From contig JAWKLX010000012.1 of assembly GCA_041392505.1 (NCBI GenBank), positions 127,531 through 191,530 on the forward strand: 64,000 nucleotides of DNA. The letters run 5' to 3'. The translations under genes and the position numbers were made by a program. The stretch comes from UBA6168 sp041392505 (lineage in GTDB: Bacteria > Bacteroidota > Bacteroidia > Chitinophagales > Saprospiraceae). The notes below the pieces were generated by a model that saw nothing but the letters and a program-made list of their open reading frames with translations, had not been told where the DNA came from and did no database searches. Shown here piece by piece: positions 54,156-63,838 of the stretch; the first letter of the stretch is position 1; each line of letters opens with the position of its first letter.

Positions 54156-56579
54156 ATGAAAAATAAAAACTCGTTTGTACTCAGCGCTTTGCTCCTTTTC
54201 CAATTGTCCTTTCTTTTCAACTATTCGTTGGTTGCCCAATCTGGTGCATGTGTGATGGTTGAATGGTCAGAGAATTACGGCGGCGCATTCGACGAAGGGG
54301 CAAACGATGTTATCCCCACTGCCGACGGCGGGTTTCTCTCGGTTGGTTTTTCGAGATCAAGCAATAACATGGTCACCCAAAACCAAGGAAAAGCCGATTA
54401 CTGGATCGTCAAGGTGGACAGCTTAGGTGTTTTGGAATGGCAAAAGAGTTACGGCGGTAGTGAAAACGACATCGCTTCTTCTGTTGTGCAAACCCCGGAT
54501 GGCGGTTATTTGGTGACTGGAGGTGCTGTCTCTTTTGATGTTAATGTCGTGGGCAACCACGGAGCAGAGGATGTTTGGGTGCTGAAATTAGATGGACAGG
54601 GCCAGCTGGAATGGGCAAAAACTTACGGTGGCTCCCTGAACGAGCGGGCAGAATCTATCATCGCAACACTGGACGGGCATTACTTATTAACCGGGTATTC
54701 TGAATCTTTTGATGATGATGTAAATGATAATTTTGGGGACTTCGATTATTGGGCCATTAAAATAAACATCAATGGTGATTTGCTGTGGGAAAAGAACTTT
54801 GGTGGCAGTCAATCCGATTTTTGTTTTGACGCCAAATCAACTTCTGATGGCGGGTTTATACTGGTTGGTTCCACATTTTCTGACAACCAAAATGTAAGTG
54901 ATAACAATGGTTTTTATGATTATTGGGTCATAAAAATTGATGCAGGTGGAAACCTCATTTGGGAAAACAATTTCGGTGGTACATTGGAAGAAAGGGCTTA
55001 TTCACTCATTGTACTTCCTGATAACGGAGCTATCATTGGCGGCACCTCCAACTCCTCCGATTTTGATGTGAGCGGGAATAACGGTAACTATGATTTTTGG
55101 ATTATTAGGGTGGACGCAACGGGTAATTTGATTTGGGAAAAAAACCTCGGAGGAAGCAGCGAAGACCGGGCTTATGCTTTGACGCTCTTAGCAGACGGCA
55201 CTTTTTTATCGGCTGGCTATAGCTCTTCCAATAATGGCGATGTCGGGTATAATTTCGGAAGCGTGGACGCTTGGCTCATCAAAATGGACATTGATGGTAA
55301 TTTGATTTGGGAAAAAAATCTCGGCGGGAGCAAAGAGGATCGGCTTTACTCAATTGCCCAAACAAGGTCGGATGGATACATCGGGGCCGGACTTTCCGCC
55401 TCTAACGACAACCACCTCCCAGACAATTTCGGAGGCCGGGATCTTTGGATGATCAGCCTTTCCCCTGACTCTTTGGCCATCAATATTGGCAATGATACAA
55501 CCCTTTGTTTTAATGAAAATTTGGTGCTGGAACTGGAGATGGACGACATAACCTATCTCTGGTCCGACGGCTCGACCGAGCCATTTTTGTCCGTTGGCCA
55601 AAGTGGTGAATATTGGCTGGAAGTAGACCTTTTTGGTTGCTTGGCAAGGGACACGATTAATGTAGATTATTTGACCGAAACGGGCGTCTCCCTGGGCAAT
55701 GATACCATATTATGCGCAGGCCAGACCTTACTACTTTCTTTTGACCTACCCGGCGCAGAATATGAGTGGCGGGATGGCTCGATGAATGATTCTTTTTTGG
55801 TGGAAATCCCCGGTAACTATTGGGTTACTATTTACAAAAATGGGTGCGAACAAAAAGACACTATTCAGGTAGATTACACTTCTATTGAAATAAGTTTTGA
55901 CGACGAGGCATTTATTTGCGAAGGCGAGACATTGTTGCTGGATGTAGAGCACCCGCAAGCAACCTACTTATGGCAAGACAATTCCACGCAGCCTGTTTAT
56001 TCAATTAGCGGCCCCGGCACTTATTGGGTAAACTTGACCCAAAATGGATGCTTATTTTCTGACACCGTTCAAGTAGATTTTCAAGATGGGCCAGACAGCA
56101 TTTTTGCAGCACACCAATATATATGTGAGAATGAAGGGATTTGGTTCGACGCTACTTTTCCCGGCGCCACTTACGAATGGCAGGACGGCTCGACAGATCC
56201 ACTTTTTAAAGCTGTTCAACCCGGCTATTATGAAGTAGCAGTGAATATCAATGGCTGCATTTTTAGGGAAAAAGTAGATTTAATTGCTTGTGAAAAATGC
56301 CTCTACATCCCCAATATTTTTTCGCCCAATGGCGATGGCATCAATGACGATTTCTTAACCGCAGCAACTTGTGACCTAATTGACTACCACGAGGTAGTTT
56401 TTGACCGCTGGGGAAATTTAGTCTTTGAAAGTTTTGACCCAAGTCTCTACTGGGATGGTACTTATAAAGATCAAAAAGCCGACCTCGGCGTTTACGCCTA
56501 TTTGATTACGTATTTTTTGGAAAACAATGGCACACTGAAACCACAGGAACGCAGTGGTACCGTCACAATAATTAGATGA
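54156..56579 (+). CDS. Secreted seven-repeat (beta-propeller-like) protein with Ig-like domains and T9SS type B C-terminus
   Basis: An 807-residue protein with a signal peptide (NSFVLSALLLFQLSFLFNYSLVAQ). Residues about 38-440 are seven repeats of 57-58 residues, each starting (L/I)(E/W)W.K.(Y/F/L)GGS..(D/E) and ending DYW(I/V)(V/I)K(V/I)D, which would suit a seven-bladed propeller. Four Ig-like units of about 65 residues follow (each with C.G/E..L.L, YLW.DGST.P, G.YWV). The final 85 residues are the CHU_C domain (NIFSPNGDGINDDFL; VFDRWGNLVFES; GVYAYLITYF; RSGTVTIIR). Probably a surface-displayed binding protein. Confidence 0.88.
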   Translation: MKNKNSFVLSALLLFQLSFLFNYSLVAQSGACVMVEWSENYGGAFDEGANDVIPTADGGFLSVGFSRSSNNMVTQNQGKADYWIVKVDSLGVLEWQKSYGGSENDIASSVVQTPDGGYLVTGGAVSFDVNVVGNHGAEDVWVLKLDGQGQLEWAKTYGGSLNERAESIIATLDGHYLLTGYSESFDDDVNDNFGDFDYWAIKININGDLLWEKNFGGSQSDFCFDAKSTSDGGFILVGSTFSDNQNVSDNNGFYDYWVIKIDAGGNLIWENNFGGTLEERAYSLIVLPDNGAIIGGTSNSSDFDVSGNNGNYDFWIIRVDATGNLIWEKNLGGSSEDRAYALTLLADGTFLSAGYSSSNNGDVGYNFGSVDAWLIKMDIDGNLIWEKNLGGSKEDRLYSIAQTRSDGYIGAGLSASNDNHLPDNFGGRDLWMISLSPDSLAINIGNDTTLCFNENLVLELEMDDITYLWSDGSTEPFLSVGQSGEYWLEVDLFGCLARDTINVDYLTETGVSLGNDTILCAGQTLLLSFDLPGAEYEWRDGSMNDSFLVEIPGNYWVTIYKNGCEQKDTIQVDYTSIEISFDDEAFICEGETLLLDVEHPQATYLWQDNSTQPVYSISGPGTYWVNLTQNGCLFSDTVQVDFQDGPDSIFAAHQYICENEGIWFDATFPGATYEWQDGSTDPLFKAVQPGYYEVAVNINGCIFREKVDLIACEKCLYIPNIFSPNGDGINDDFLTAATCDLIDYHEVVFDRWGNLVFESFDPSLYWDGTYKDQKADLGVYAYLITYFLENNGTLKPQERSGTVTIIR

Positions 56580-56772
56580 TAAATATGGCGGTTAGGAAAT
56601 AAGTTTTTACCTTGTGGCGCTCACTTACAAATACGATTATTCAGTTTTTCTCCTTTGTTGAATTTTCATCCTACAACAGTCTCACTTTCAATTTTTTACA
56701 GATCACTATAATCCAAAATTAGGGTTTGTCAAACATCCCCCTTTAAGGCTATACCCGCATTTATAATTCTTG

Positions 56773-59700
56773 ATGAACAGAGCACTATGCCCAATCTGGC
56801 TGGTATTTTTACTAGGCCATACCATGAACTTATTTGCCCAGAACAATCCCGTATACTTACATACGGGCAAAGTATTTTTTCCTGAAAACTTAGATGCTTT
56901 CACTAAAACAGCTGTGATTGAGGAGTCGGAAACCATCGATGGGTTTTACTACAAATTGCTACAATTCAACAGCATCCCGACCAATAGCATTCTGGAGAAA
57001 ATTGAAAGTTTTGGGATTAGGCTGCTGGACTACATTCCCTCCAACACTTATGTCGCAGCCATTCCAACCAATTTCGAAATTAATCGATTTGCAGAAATAG
57101 GTGTTCGTTCTATCCAATCCATTTCCACCGAATTAAAATTATCCGACGAATTAAAAAAAGGTTTTTTCCCCGATTGGGCAACGACTAAAAATCTGGTTTT
57201 TTGCCAGTTGAAGTTTTACCAAAACCTTGACTTAGCGGAAGTTGAAAAATATTGTGCAGCCGATGAAATCGAAATAATTTCCAAAAGTCCTTACAGCCAT
57301 TTTTTAAAAGTTAGACTGCCAAGAGAAAAAATTTCTGAAATTTCTCGCTTGCCTTATGTTGCCTTTCTCGACTTGATACCACCACCCGACCAACCCGATG
57401 ATTTGATTGGGCGCAGCATGCACCGCGCCAATGCCATCGATGTTGGGTTTCCAATGGGCAGGCATTTTGACGGCACGGGGGTTGGCATTCTCTGTCGCGA
57501 CGATGGGATGGTTGGGCCACACATTGATTTTCAAGGCAGGTTGGACAATTCCTTTACCGCTCAACCTAATTCACCCGGTGGTTCGCACGGGGATGGTGTT
57601 TGTGGGATAATGGGCGGGGCCGGCAACTTGAACCCAAGGAATAAAGGGATGGCCCGTGGAGCGGATATTTTTGTGGTCGATTATGAAGCAGAATTTTTGG
57701 ATGAAACCATGAATTTACACCTTGAACAGAATGTGCTCGTCACTAATTCATCCTACAGCAATGGCTGCAATGCAGGCTACACACCCATAACTGAAACCGT
57801 TGACAACCAGTTATTTAACTACCCTACCCTACAACATGTTTTTTCTGCTGGCAACTCCAACAACCTCAATTGCGGTTATGGGGCTGGCAACCAATGGGGC
57901 AACATTACGGGTGGTCATAAGCAAGCAAAAAATGCAATTGCTGTGGCCAATCTAAATGCCGATGGCAACATTGACCCGACCAGCAGCCGTGGCCCTGCAC
58001 ACGATGGCCGGATCAAACCTGATCTCGCCGCTTTTGGGGCCGGTCATGTTACAACCGACGGCAATAATACCTATCAATCCTTTGGCGGCACATCGGCCGC
58101 AGCCCCGGGCGTGGCTGGCGTATTGGCTCAACTTCATCAAGCCTACCGCCAATTAAAAAATGGACAAACCGCAAAAGCTGCTTTATTGAAAGCCTGTTTG
58201 CTCAATAGTGCCAAAGATTTGGGACAGCCCGGCCCCGATTTTATTTATGGCTGGGGGCAGGTGAATGCACTGCGTTCCCTTCAAACATTGGAGCAAAACC
58301 GTTATTTCAAATCATCCATTTCACAAGGTCAAACTAAGCTGCATTCCATTTCAATTCCAGCAGGTGTCGTTGAAGCTAAGGTCATGATTTATTGGAACGA
58401 CCCCGCTTCTACGACCATGACCAACTTTTCTCTAATCAATAATTTGGATGCCAGAATAATTGCCCCCAACTCCGAAAACCACTTGCCTTGGGTTTTAAAA
58501 ACCACGGCTGATCCGAATTTGCTGAATGCGCCTGCAACAAAAGGTATTGATAGCCTAAACAATATGGAGCAAATCGTTTTGAAAAACCCAACGGCAGGCA
58601 ACTACCTGTTGCAGGTGGATGGAAAAACGATCCCTTTTGGTGCTGCCGATTATTTTGTGGTTTGGGATTTTTTGGAAGAAAATATAACCCTGACCCATCC
58701 GATTGGAGGCGAATCTTTCGAGCCGGGCGATACAGTGAGGTTGGCTTGGGATGCAGCAGATATTGGTGACAGCTATTTACTGTATTACTCAACAAATAAT
58801 GGAGTCAGTTTTTCACCGATTGCCAATGTCCCAACAACAAAGTGCTCGTTTGATTGGGTTGTTCCCAATATTGTTACAGGAAATGCTTTAATAAAAATAA
58901 CCCGAGGAAATAATGGGGCGGAATCAACTAATATAGTCCCGTTTTCCATTGCGCCCCGTCCAAAAAATGTAAAGGTAATCCAAGCTTGCCCTGACTATTT
59001 AAAAATCAAATGGGATGCCGTGAACTTTTCTATGCCCAACAATAGCGTCAGCTACCAAGTATATCTTTTGGGAGAAAAATATATGGAAGTTGTTGGCACC
59101 ACTTCTAATACCGAATTTGATTTACCGACCATTAACAACAACCCTTTCAATGATCATTGGATTGCGATTAGGGCTATTGGACAAAATAATATAGTCAGTG
59201 AAAGAACAGTAGCCATCAACTACAACAGCGGTCTTTTAAATTGCGCTCAACAAAATGATTTAGCCTTGGTTGAAATTATTGCCCCGGGCGATGGCCCCAT
59301 TTTCGGATGCGGTAGTGCTAAATTATCTGTATTTATAAAATACAAGAATAATGGCCTGGCGCCACAATCCAATATAAAATTAGGTTATCAATTAAATAAT
59401 AATCAACCTGTTATTGAAACGGTGGGAGGAATTATCCAACCAGGTCAAGTAAAAAATTATCAATTTAATACGCCGCTGTTAATCTCTGGTTCATCAGAAG
59501 TGACTTTAAAAACCTTCACTATTCTTTCAACAGATTTTGCCGCATTTAATGATAATAAAGAAGTTACTTTTTCTATGTCGCTTTATAATGGAAATGGTCA
59601 ACCAATAGATTATTTCGAAGATTTTGAGGACGCAGTTTTTCCTCCACCATTTTATGCAATTTCTAATCCCGATGAAAATATAACTTGGGATAAAAGAACG

Positions 59701-60882
59701 GTTATTGGAATAGATGGAGAATTGACCAATTGTTTATTTCTAAATAATTACTCCTATTCCGATATTGGTCAAGAAGATGCATTTTTAGTAGTACCCATTA
59801 ATTTAGAAAATGCAATTAACCCAATTTTTAATTTCGACCTTTCTTATGCCCGGTATAATTCCAATTATTCCGACTCATTAAAAATAGAAATTTCAACTGA
59901 TTGCGGACAATATTTTAGCCAAGTTATATATGCAAAACAAGGGTTAGATTTAGCTACAGTAGCCGACAAGAATCATTTGTTTCTGCCAACTTCCGCTGAT
60001 GAATGGCGGCAAGAATCAATTTCTTTAATTGATTATATTGGGCATTCCGTAGTTATTAAATTTACCAATATTACAGGGTATGGAAATTCACTTTTTATTG
60101 ACAATATAAACGTCCTCGAACAATCACTGCCGACAGCCAATTTCACCACTTCCCAAACCTCTATTTGTCAGGGGGAATCGATCATTTTTACCGACCATAC
60201 AAACGGCTCAAACCTCAATTATAGCTGGGGTTTCGGAACCAATGCCTCCCCTTCTCAATCTTCGGAGAGTGGCCCAATCAGTGTAACATTCCCCACCCCT
60301 GGCACCTATTCCATTGTATTATCCGTCTCCAATTCTTTTGGCATCAGCACCTTTTCACAAATCATAAATGTTCTGGGCCTGCCAGAGCCTTCTTTTGATT
60401 TTTTAATTAATGGTCAGAATGTAATTTTTTCCAATAATTCTTTGAATGCAAATTCCTATTTATGGGACTTTGGGGACGGGACATTTAGTACAATTGATTC
60501 GCCTGTTCATAATTTTCAAACCACTGGAATATTCCAAGTTTATTTAGAAGCAAAAAATTCCTGTGGGACGGCAAAGACCGAGGCTACTGAAATTAATTTT
60601 ATTTTAAATGGAATCGATCCTTTTTCCCCAATATCCAATTCATTTGTTTTTCCTAATCCAAATGATGGTAGGTTCACTTTGACATTTAATGACGAACAAG
60701 AACAGGCATTATTGATAAATGTAAAAGATGTGCAAGGACGAACAATATTAACTAAAGTAATTAATACGGAAACTGGGACAAATAATTTTGCCATTCATTG
60801 CCCTGAATTAAGTACCGGATTATATTTTTTGGAAATCCAAGGAAAAAATAGAAAAGATGTGCTAAAGTTTGTTGTGGAATAA
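56773..60882 (+). CDS. T9SS-exported subtilisin-like S8 peptidase with PKD domains
   Basis: The ATG at 56773 follows a TTG; 1,369 residues. Leader MNRALCPIWLVFLLGHTMNLFAQ, an inhibitor-like propeptide (to about 200), then the S8 domain with Asp243/244 in GILCRDDGM, His272 in GGSHGDGVCG and Ser441 in FGGTSAAAPGVAG. A jelly-roll domain, an FnIII-like unit (RPKNVKVIQACPDYLKIKWD), a CARDB-like unit, a MAM-like unit (FEDAVFPPPFYAISNPDENITWD), and two PKD domains (ANFTTSQTSICQGESIIF...; YLWDFGDGTFSTIDSP) follow. The end is a T9SS type A domain (FVFPNPNDGRFTLTF to KFVVE). A surface or secreted protease for large polymers. Confidence 0.9.
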   Translation: MNRALCPIWLVFLLGHTMNLFAQNNPVYLHTGKVFFPENLDAFTKTAVIEESETIDGFYYKLLQFNSIPTNSILEKIESFGIRLLDYIPSNTYVAAIPTNFEINRFAEIGVRSIQSISTELKLSDELKKGFFPDWATTKNLVFCQLKFYQNLDLAEVEKYCAADEIEIISKSPYSHFLKVRLPREKISEISRLPYVAFLDLIPPPDQPDDLIGRSMHRANAIDVGFPMGRHFDGTGVGILCRDDGMVGPHIDFQGRLDNSFTAQPNSPGGSHGDGVCGIMGGAGNLNPRNKGMARGADIFVVDYEAEFLDETMNLHLEQNVLVTNSSYSNGCNAGYTPITETVDNQLFNYPTLQHVFSAGNSNNLNCGYGAGNQWGNITGGHKQAKNAIAVANLNADGNIDPTSSRGPAHDGRIKPDLAAFGAGHVTTDGNNTYQSFGGTSAAAPGVAGVLAQLHQAYRQLKNGQTAKAALLKACLLNSAKDLGQPGPDFIYGWGQVNALRSLQTLEQNRYFKSSISQGQTKLHSISIPAGVVEAKVMIYWNDPASTTMTNFSLINNLDARIIAPNSENHLPWVLKTTADPNLLNAPATKGIDSLNNMEQIVLKNPTAGNYLLQVDGKTIPFGAADYFVVWDFLEENITLTHPIGGESFEPGDTVRLAWDAADIGDSYLLYYSTNNGVSFSPIANVPTTKCSFDWVVPNIVTGNALIKITRGNNGAESTNIVPFSIAPRPKNVKVIQACPDYLKIKWDAVNFSMPNNSVSYQVYLLGEKYMEVVGTTSNTEFDLPTINNNPFNDHWIAIRAIGQNNIVSERTVAINYNSGLLNCAQQNDLALVEIIAPGDGPIFGCGSAKLSVFIKYKNNGLAPQSNIKLGYQLNNNQPVIETVGGIIQPGQVKNYQFNTPLLISGSSEVTLKTFTILSTDFAAFNDNKEVTFSMSLYNGNGQPIDYFEDFEDAVFPPPFYAISNPDENITWDKRTVIGIDGELTNCLFLNNYSYSDIGQEDAFLVVPINLENAINPIFNFDLSYARYNSNYSDSLKIEISTDCGQYFSQVIYAKQGLDLATVADKNHLFLPTSADEWRQESISLIDYIGHSVVIKFTNITGYGNSLFIDNINVLEQSLPTANFTTSQTSICQGESIIFTDHTNGSNLNYSWGFGTNASPSQSSESGPISVTFPTPGTYSIVLSVSNSFGISTFSQIINVLGLPEPSFDFLINGQNVIFSNNSLNANSYLWDFGDGTFSTIDSPVHNFQTTGIFQVYLEAKNSCGTAKTEATEINFILNGIDPFSPISNSFVFPNPNDGRFTLTFNDEQEQALLINVKDVQGRTILTKVINTETGTNNFAIHCPELSTGLYFLEIQGKNRKDVLKFVVE

Positions 60883-60976
60883 AAATGATTAATGGCAATA
60901 AATTCTACTTTTTAAACTTATTTTAATTAGTACTTTTCCGTTTCTAAAATTAAACTGTCAATAATCACAGTGATAT

Positions 60977-62302
60977 ATGAGAATCAATATTCCAGAAACG
61001 GATCAAAAAAGAATAGTCATTGTAGGTGGTGGTTTTGCGGGGTTAAATCTGGCATTAAAACTCCGGCGCACCAATTATTTGGTGGTGTTAGTGGACAAAA
61101 ATAATTACCACCAATTCCAGCCATTGTTCTATCAAGTGGCCACTGCGGGATTAGAGCCAAGCTCAATTATTTATCCGCTGCGGAAAATGTTTCAACGAAA
61201 TAAGAACATATATATCCGGGTGACAGAAGTGCAAAAAATTGAACCAAAAAATAATCGGGTCATAACTCCATTTGGCATATTAAATTATGATTACTTGGTG
61301 TTGGCACATGGAGCGGACACAAATTATTATGGCAATAAAAATATTGAGCGTAACGTCATTCCGATGAAATCCGTTGGGGAGGCACTGGTTTTACGGAACA
61401 TTCTATTTTCCGATTTTGAGAATGCACTAACCTCAGATGATCCAGAGGAAATAAATGCTTTATTAAATATTGTTATTGTGGGAGGCGGCCCTACAGGAGT
61501 TGAGGTAGCAGGGGCTTTAGCTGAAATGAAAAAACAAATAGTGCCTAAAGATTACCCAGAAATAAATGCCGATCAGGTTTGCATCCACCTCATTCAAGGT
61601 GCAGATTGTTTACTCAATGGCATGTCGGATGAGGCATCGGATGCAGCCCTGAAATTTCTGCAAAAATTGGATGTGAAAGTCCAGCTCAACGCCAGGGTGA
61701 CCGATTACGATGGGAAAAATCTCACTTTAAAAGATGGGCAAAAAATAGCTGCCAAAAAAGTAGTTTGGGCCGCTGGCATTAAAGGCAATTTTATTGAGGG
61801 CCTACCTAACGAAGTCATTCATAATGGCAATCGATTGAAAGTCAATGCTTTCCATCAAATAGAAGGGTTCGAAAACATTTATGCAATCGGGGATATTGCT
61901 GCAATGATTTCAGAAGAGTATCCTTACGGTCATCCACAAGTGGCCCAAGTGGCTATTCAGCAGGGAAAGAATTTGGCCTCCAATTTCAAGGTACTTTTAA
62001 AAAATAAAAAACAGCGACCGTTCCACTATAAAGACCTTGGTTCGATGGCTACCATTGGTAGAAAACGGGCAGTAGTCGATCTGGCTTATTGGAAATTTCA
62101 AGGGGCTTTTGCTTGGTTGGTCTGGCTTTTTATCCATTTGTTGCAACTGATCGGTTTTAAAAACAGGGTCTTCGTTTTCATCAATTGGGTGTGGAACTAT
62201 TTGTTCTACGACCAATCGCTTCGCCTCATCATTAAGTCACAAGACCATCGTGAAAAATGGGCGAAAGAACCCAATAAAACAACAGAGTCGGCAACCAATT
62301 AA
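60977..62302 (+). CDS. ndh: Type II NADH dehydrogenase (NDH-2)
   Basis: A 441-residue FAD-dependent oxidoreductase. FAD motif RIVIVGGGFAGLNLALKL, the NDH-2 signature NNYHQFQPLFYQVATAGLEP, NADH motif VIVGGGPTGVEVAGALAE, and a second FAD site (YAIGDIAAM...AQVAIQQG). The C-terminus has the amphipathic and hydrophobic segments (AWLVWLFIHLLQLIGFKNRVF; INWVWNYLFYDQSLRLI) that attach it to the inner face of the membrane. It passes electrons from NADH to quinone without pumping protons. A 13-bp hairpin overlaps its last codons. Confidence 0.93.
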   Translation: MRINIPETDQKRIVIVGGGFAGLNLALKLRRTNYLVVLVDKNNYHQFQPLFYQVATAGLEPSSIIYPLRKMFQRNKNIYIRVTEVQKIEPKNNRVITPFGILNYDYLVLAHGADTNYYGNKNIERNVIPMKSVGEALVLRNILFSDFENALTSDDPEEINALLNIVIVGGGPTGVEVAGALAEMKKQIVPKDYPEINADQVCIHLIQGADCLLNGMSDEASDAALKFLQKLDVKVQLNARVTDYDGKNLTLKDGQKIAAKKVVWAAGIKGNFIEGLPNEVIHNGNRLKVNAFHQIEGFENIYAIGDIAAMISEEYPYGHPQVAQVAIQQGKNLASNFKVLLKNKKQRPFHYKDLGSMATIGRKRAVVDLAYWKFQGAFAWLVWLFIHLLQLIGFKNRVFVFINWVWNYLFYDQSLRLIIKSQDHREKWAKEPNKTTESATN

Positions 62303-62321
62303 ATGGACTGCCGACTCTGTT
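62281..62321. terminator. Hairpin between the convergent ndh and yceI genes
   Basis: AACAGAGTCGGCA (62281-62293) pairs perfectly with TGCCGACTCTGTT (62309-62321). The left arm is inside the last codons of ndh. A T-rich stretch follows on the minus strand (TTGTTTTATTGG), so it is better for ending yceI transcription than for ndh. Confidence 0.55.
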
Positions 62322-62348
62322 CACAAATTTGATAATAAAGTTGACCTC

Positions 62349-62957
62349 TTATTTAGAAGCCACAATATTTACAGTCAGGTCAAACTCGTCATAAATGGTT
62401 TTGTCACCTAAGCCATCAAAAAAACTTCCTGAGCCATAACGCACATCGAAATCTGTACGGTCAATTTTTAGATCAGCTGTTGCGTTCATCTTGCCTCCTT
62501 CCGAATCAACATGAGCGTAGAACCTCACTTCTTTAGTCTTTTCTTTGATCGTTAAGTTTCCAGTTACTTTGTAATCGCCCGGTGTACCTTTAGGCACTAC
62601 CTTAGTGATTACCAATGTTGCGGTTGGATGTTTTTCAACACCAAAGAAATCAGGAGATTTCAAATGGCCTTCCAATTTACCAGCCCATTCGCCTTCCAAA
62701 TCGGTTACTTTAATGGAAGTCATGTCCATCACGAAAGTTCCGCCAGCCAAATTGCCGTCGTCGTCAAAAGAAAGATCGCCAGATTGCAGGTTGACCACGC
62801 CGGAATGCTCACCGGTTACTTTGTAAGCTTTCCATTGCACAGAACTTTCAGCTGTGTTTACTTTGAAAACTGCCATTTCAGGGACAACCGTAAAAGACAA
62901 GCCAACCAAAGTAGTAACAGTAAGGAGGGATGCCAAAAATGAATTCATCTTTTTCAT
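62349..62957 (-). CDS. YceI family periplasmic protein
   Basis: A 202-residue lipocalin-like protein with a signal peptide (KMNSFLASLLTVTTLVGLSFTVV). Family motifs: FKVNTAESSVQWKAYKVTGEHSGVV, GGTFVMDMTSIKVTDLEGEW, LKSPDFFGVEKHPTATLVI and KIDRTDFDVRYGSGSFFDGLG. YceI folds as a beta-barrel that holds a polyisoprenoid chain. The same-strand neighbour upstream is a marR gene, with a palindromic operator candidate between them. Confidence 0.93.
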   Translation of the reverse strand: MKKMNSFLASLLTVTTLVGLSFTVVPEMAVFKVNTAESSVQWKAYKVTGEHSGVVNLQSGDLSFDDDGNLAGGTFVMDMTSIKVTDLEGEWAGKLEGHLKSPDFFGVEKHPTATLVITKVVPKGTPGDYKVTGNLTIKEKTKEVRFYAHVDSEGGKMNATADLKIDRTDFDVRYGSGSFFDGLGDKTIYDEFDLTVNIVASK

Positions 62958-62993
62958 AGGAAATAAAGTTTAGATTTTAGTTAATTAGTAATT

Positions 62994-63007
62994 CGTGTAT
63001 ATACACG
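62994..63007. promoter_or_regulatory. Perfect 14-bp palindrome, candidate MarR operator upstream of yceI
   Basis: CGTGTATATACACG is perfectly self-complementary; with its flanks (62991-63010, ATTCGTGTATATACACGGAT) it is a 20-bp dyad with one mismatch. It lies 37-50 bases upstream of the yceI ATG, in the likely promoter, and a MarR-type gene is the next gene upstream. MarR dimers usually bind such 16-20 bp dyads. Confidence 0.55.
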
Positions 63008-63194
63008 GATCAGGAAACGCCTTTGTGTTGACTTTGTTTAGGGAGTCAAAAAAAAATTTGTGATTTTTTTTAAAATGGCAGGTTTTATCGAAAGTAGGAA
63101 GGCGGGCAAGAAGAAAATAGGGCAAGTTTATTGATTACACTTTGAACACAAATCACTGTCAAAAGCCTAAATTCTGAGATTAAGAGGTTGATTT

Positions 63195-63650
63195 TCAGCC
63201 TCCCCGAATTTTGTCCAAGGTTGCATTCAATACCGTAGCTTCTTCCACTGACAACACGCCAAAAACCTCACTTATACATTGTTCAACTTCGAAGGATGCC
63301 TTTTCCAATAGTGCCAAACCTTCTGCAGTTATATTTACCTGCATTTTCCGGTTATCATTTTTGCAGGCTGATTTCTCAACCAGACCTTTGACCAATAATT
63401 TATCGACTAAGCGGGAGGCATTAGAAGATTTGTCGAGCATACGGTCGGTCAGTTCCCTGATACTGGCAGGTTTGGGGTGGCTGCCACGGAGAATGCGAAG
63501 AATGTTGAACTGTTGAGGGGAAATGTTGAACGGTTTTAAAGCTTGAATGACCTTCAAATGCATCCATGCTTGTGTGTAAAACAAGTTGATATTCGCTTTG
63601 TGGTATTCATTTAGGAATGTCTTTTGCTTGATTTCGTCCTCTATTTTCAT
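63195..63650 (-). CDS. MarR family transcriptional regulator
   Basis: A 151-residue winged-helix regulator. Helix alpha-1 region (KANINLFYTQAWMHLKVIQAL), helix-turn-helix (QQFNILRILRGSHPKPASIRELTDRM; NASRLVDKLLVKGLVEK) and the wing (ACKNDNRKMQVNITAEGLALLEKA) are all present. Dimeric MarR proteins bind dyad operators and often release upon binding phenolic or other small molecules. Here it probably regulates itself and yceI through the palindrome at 62994-63007. Confidence 0.92.
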   Translation of the reverse strand: MKIEDEIKQKTFLNEYHKANINLFYTQAWMHLKVIQALKPFNISPQQFNILRILRGSHPKPASIRELTDRMLDKSSNASRLVDKLLVKGLVEKSACKNDNRKMQVNITAEGLALLEKASFEVEQCISEVFGVLSVEEATVLNATLDKIRGG

Positions 63651-63838
63651 GATAGTAATAATGGGTTAAAATTGGATAATAACGTGCAACGGGGAATTGA
63701 GTTCAATGGAAAGTTAAAACTAACAAATCCAAGTAACATCTAAGGAGTTTAGTAATATTGCATTTCCAAACAACGCACTTACATTCCTCTATTAATTTCC
63801 ATCAATCCACAATAAATTATAGTTTCACTTCAAAAAGC

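Noticed and set aside
53868..54239. 123-codon minus-strand frame in the divergent region
   Set aside because: Overlaps the signal-peptide region of the T9SS gene at 54156 and has no recognisable domain; most likely chance.
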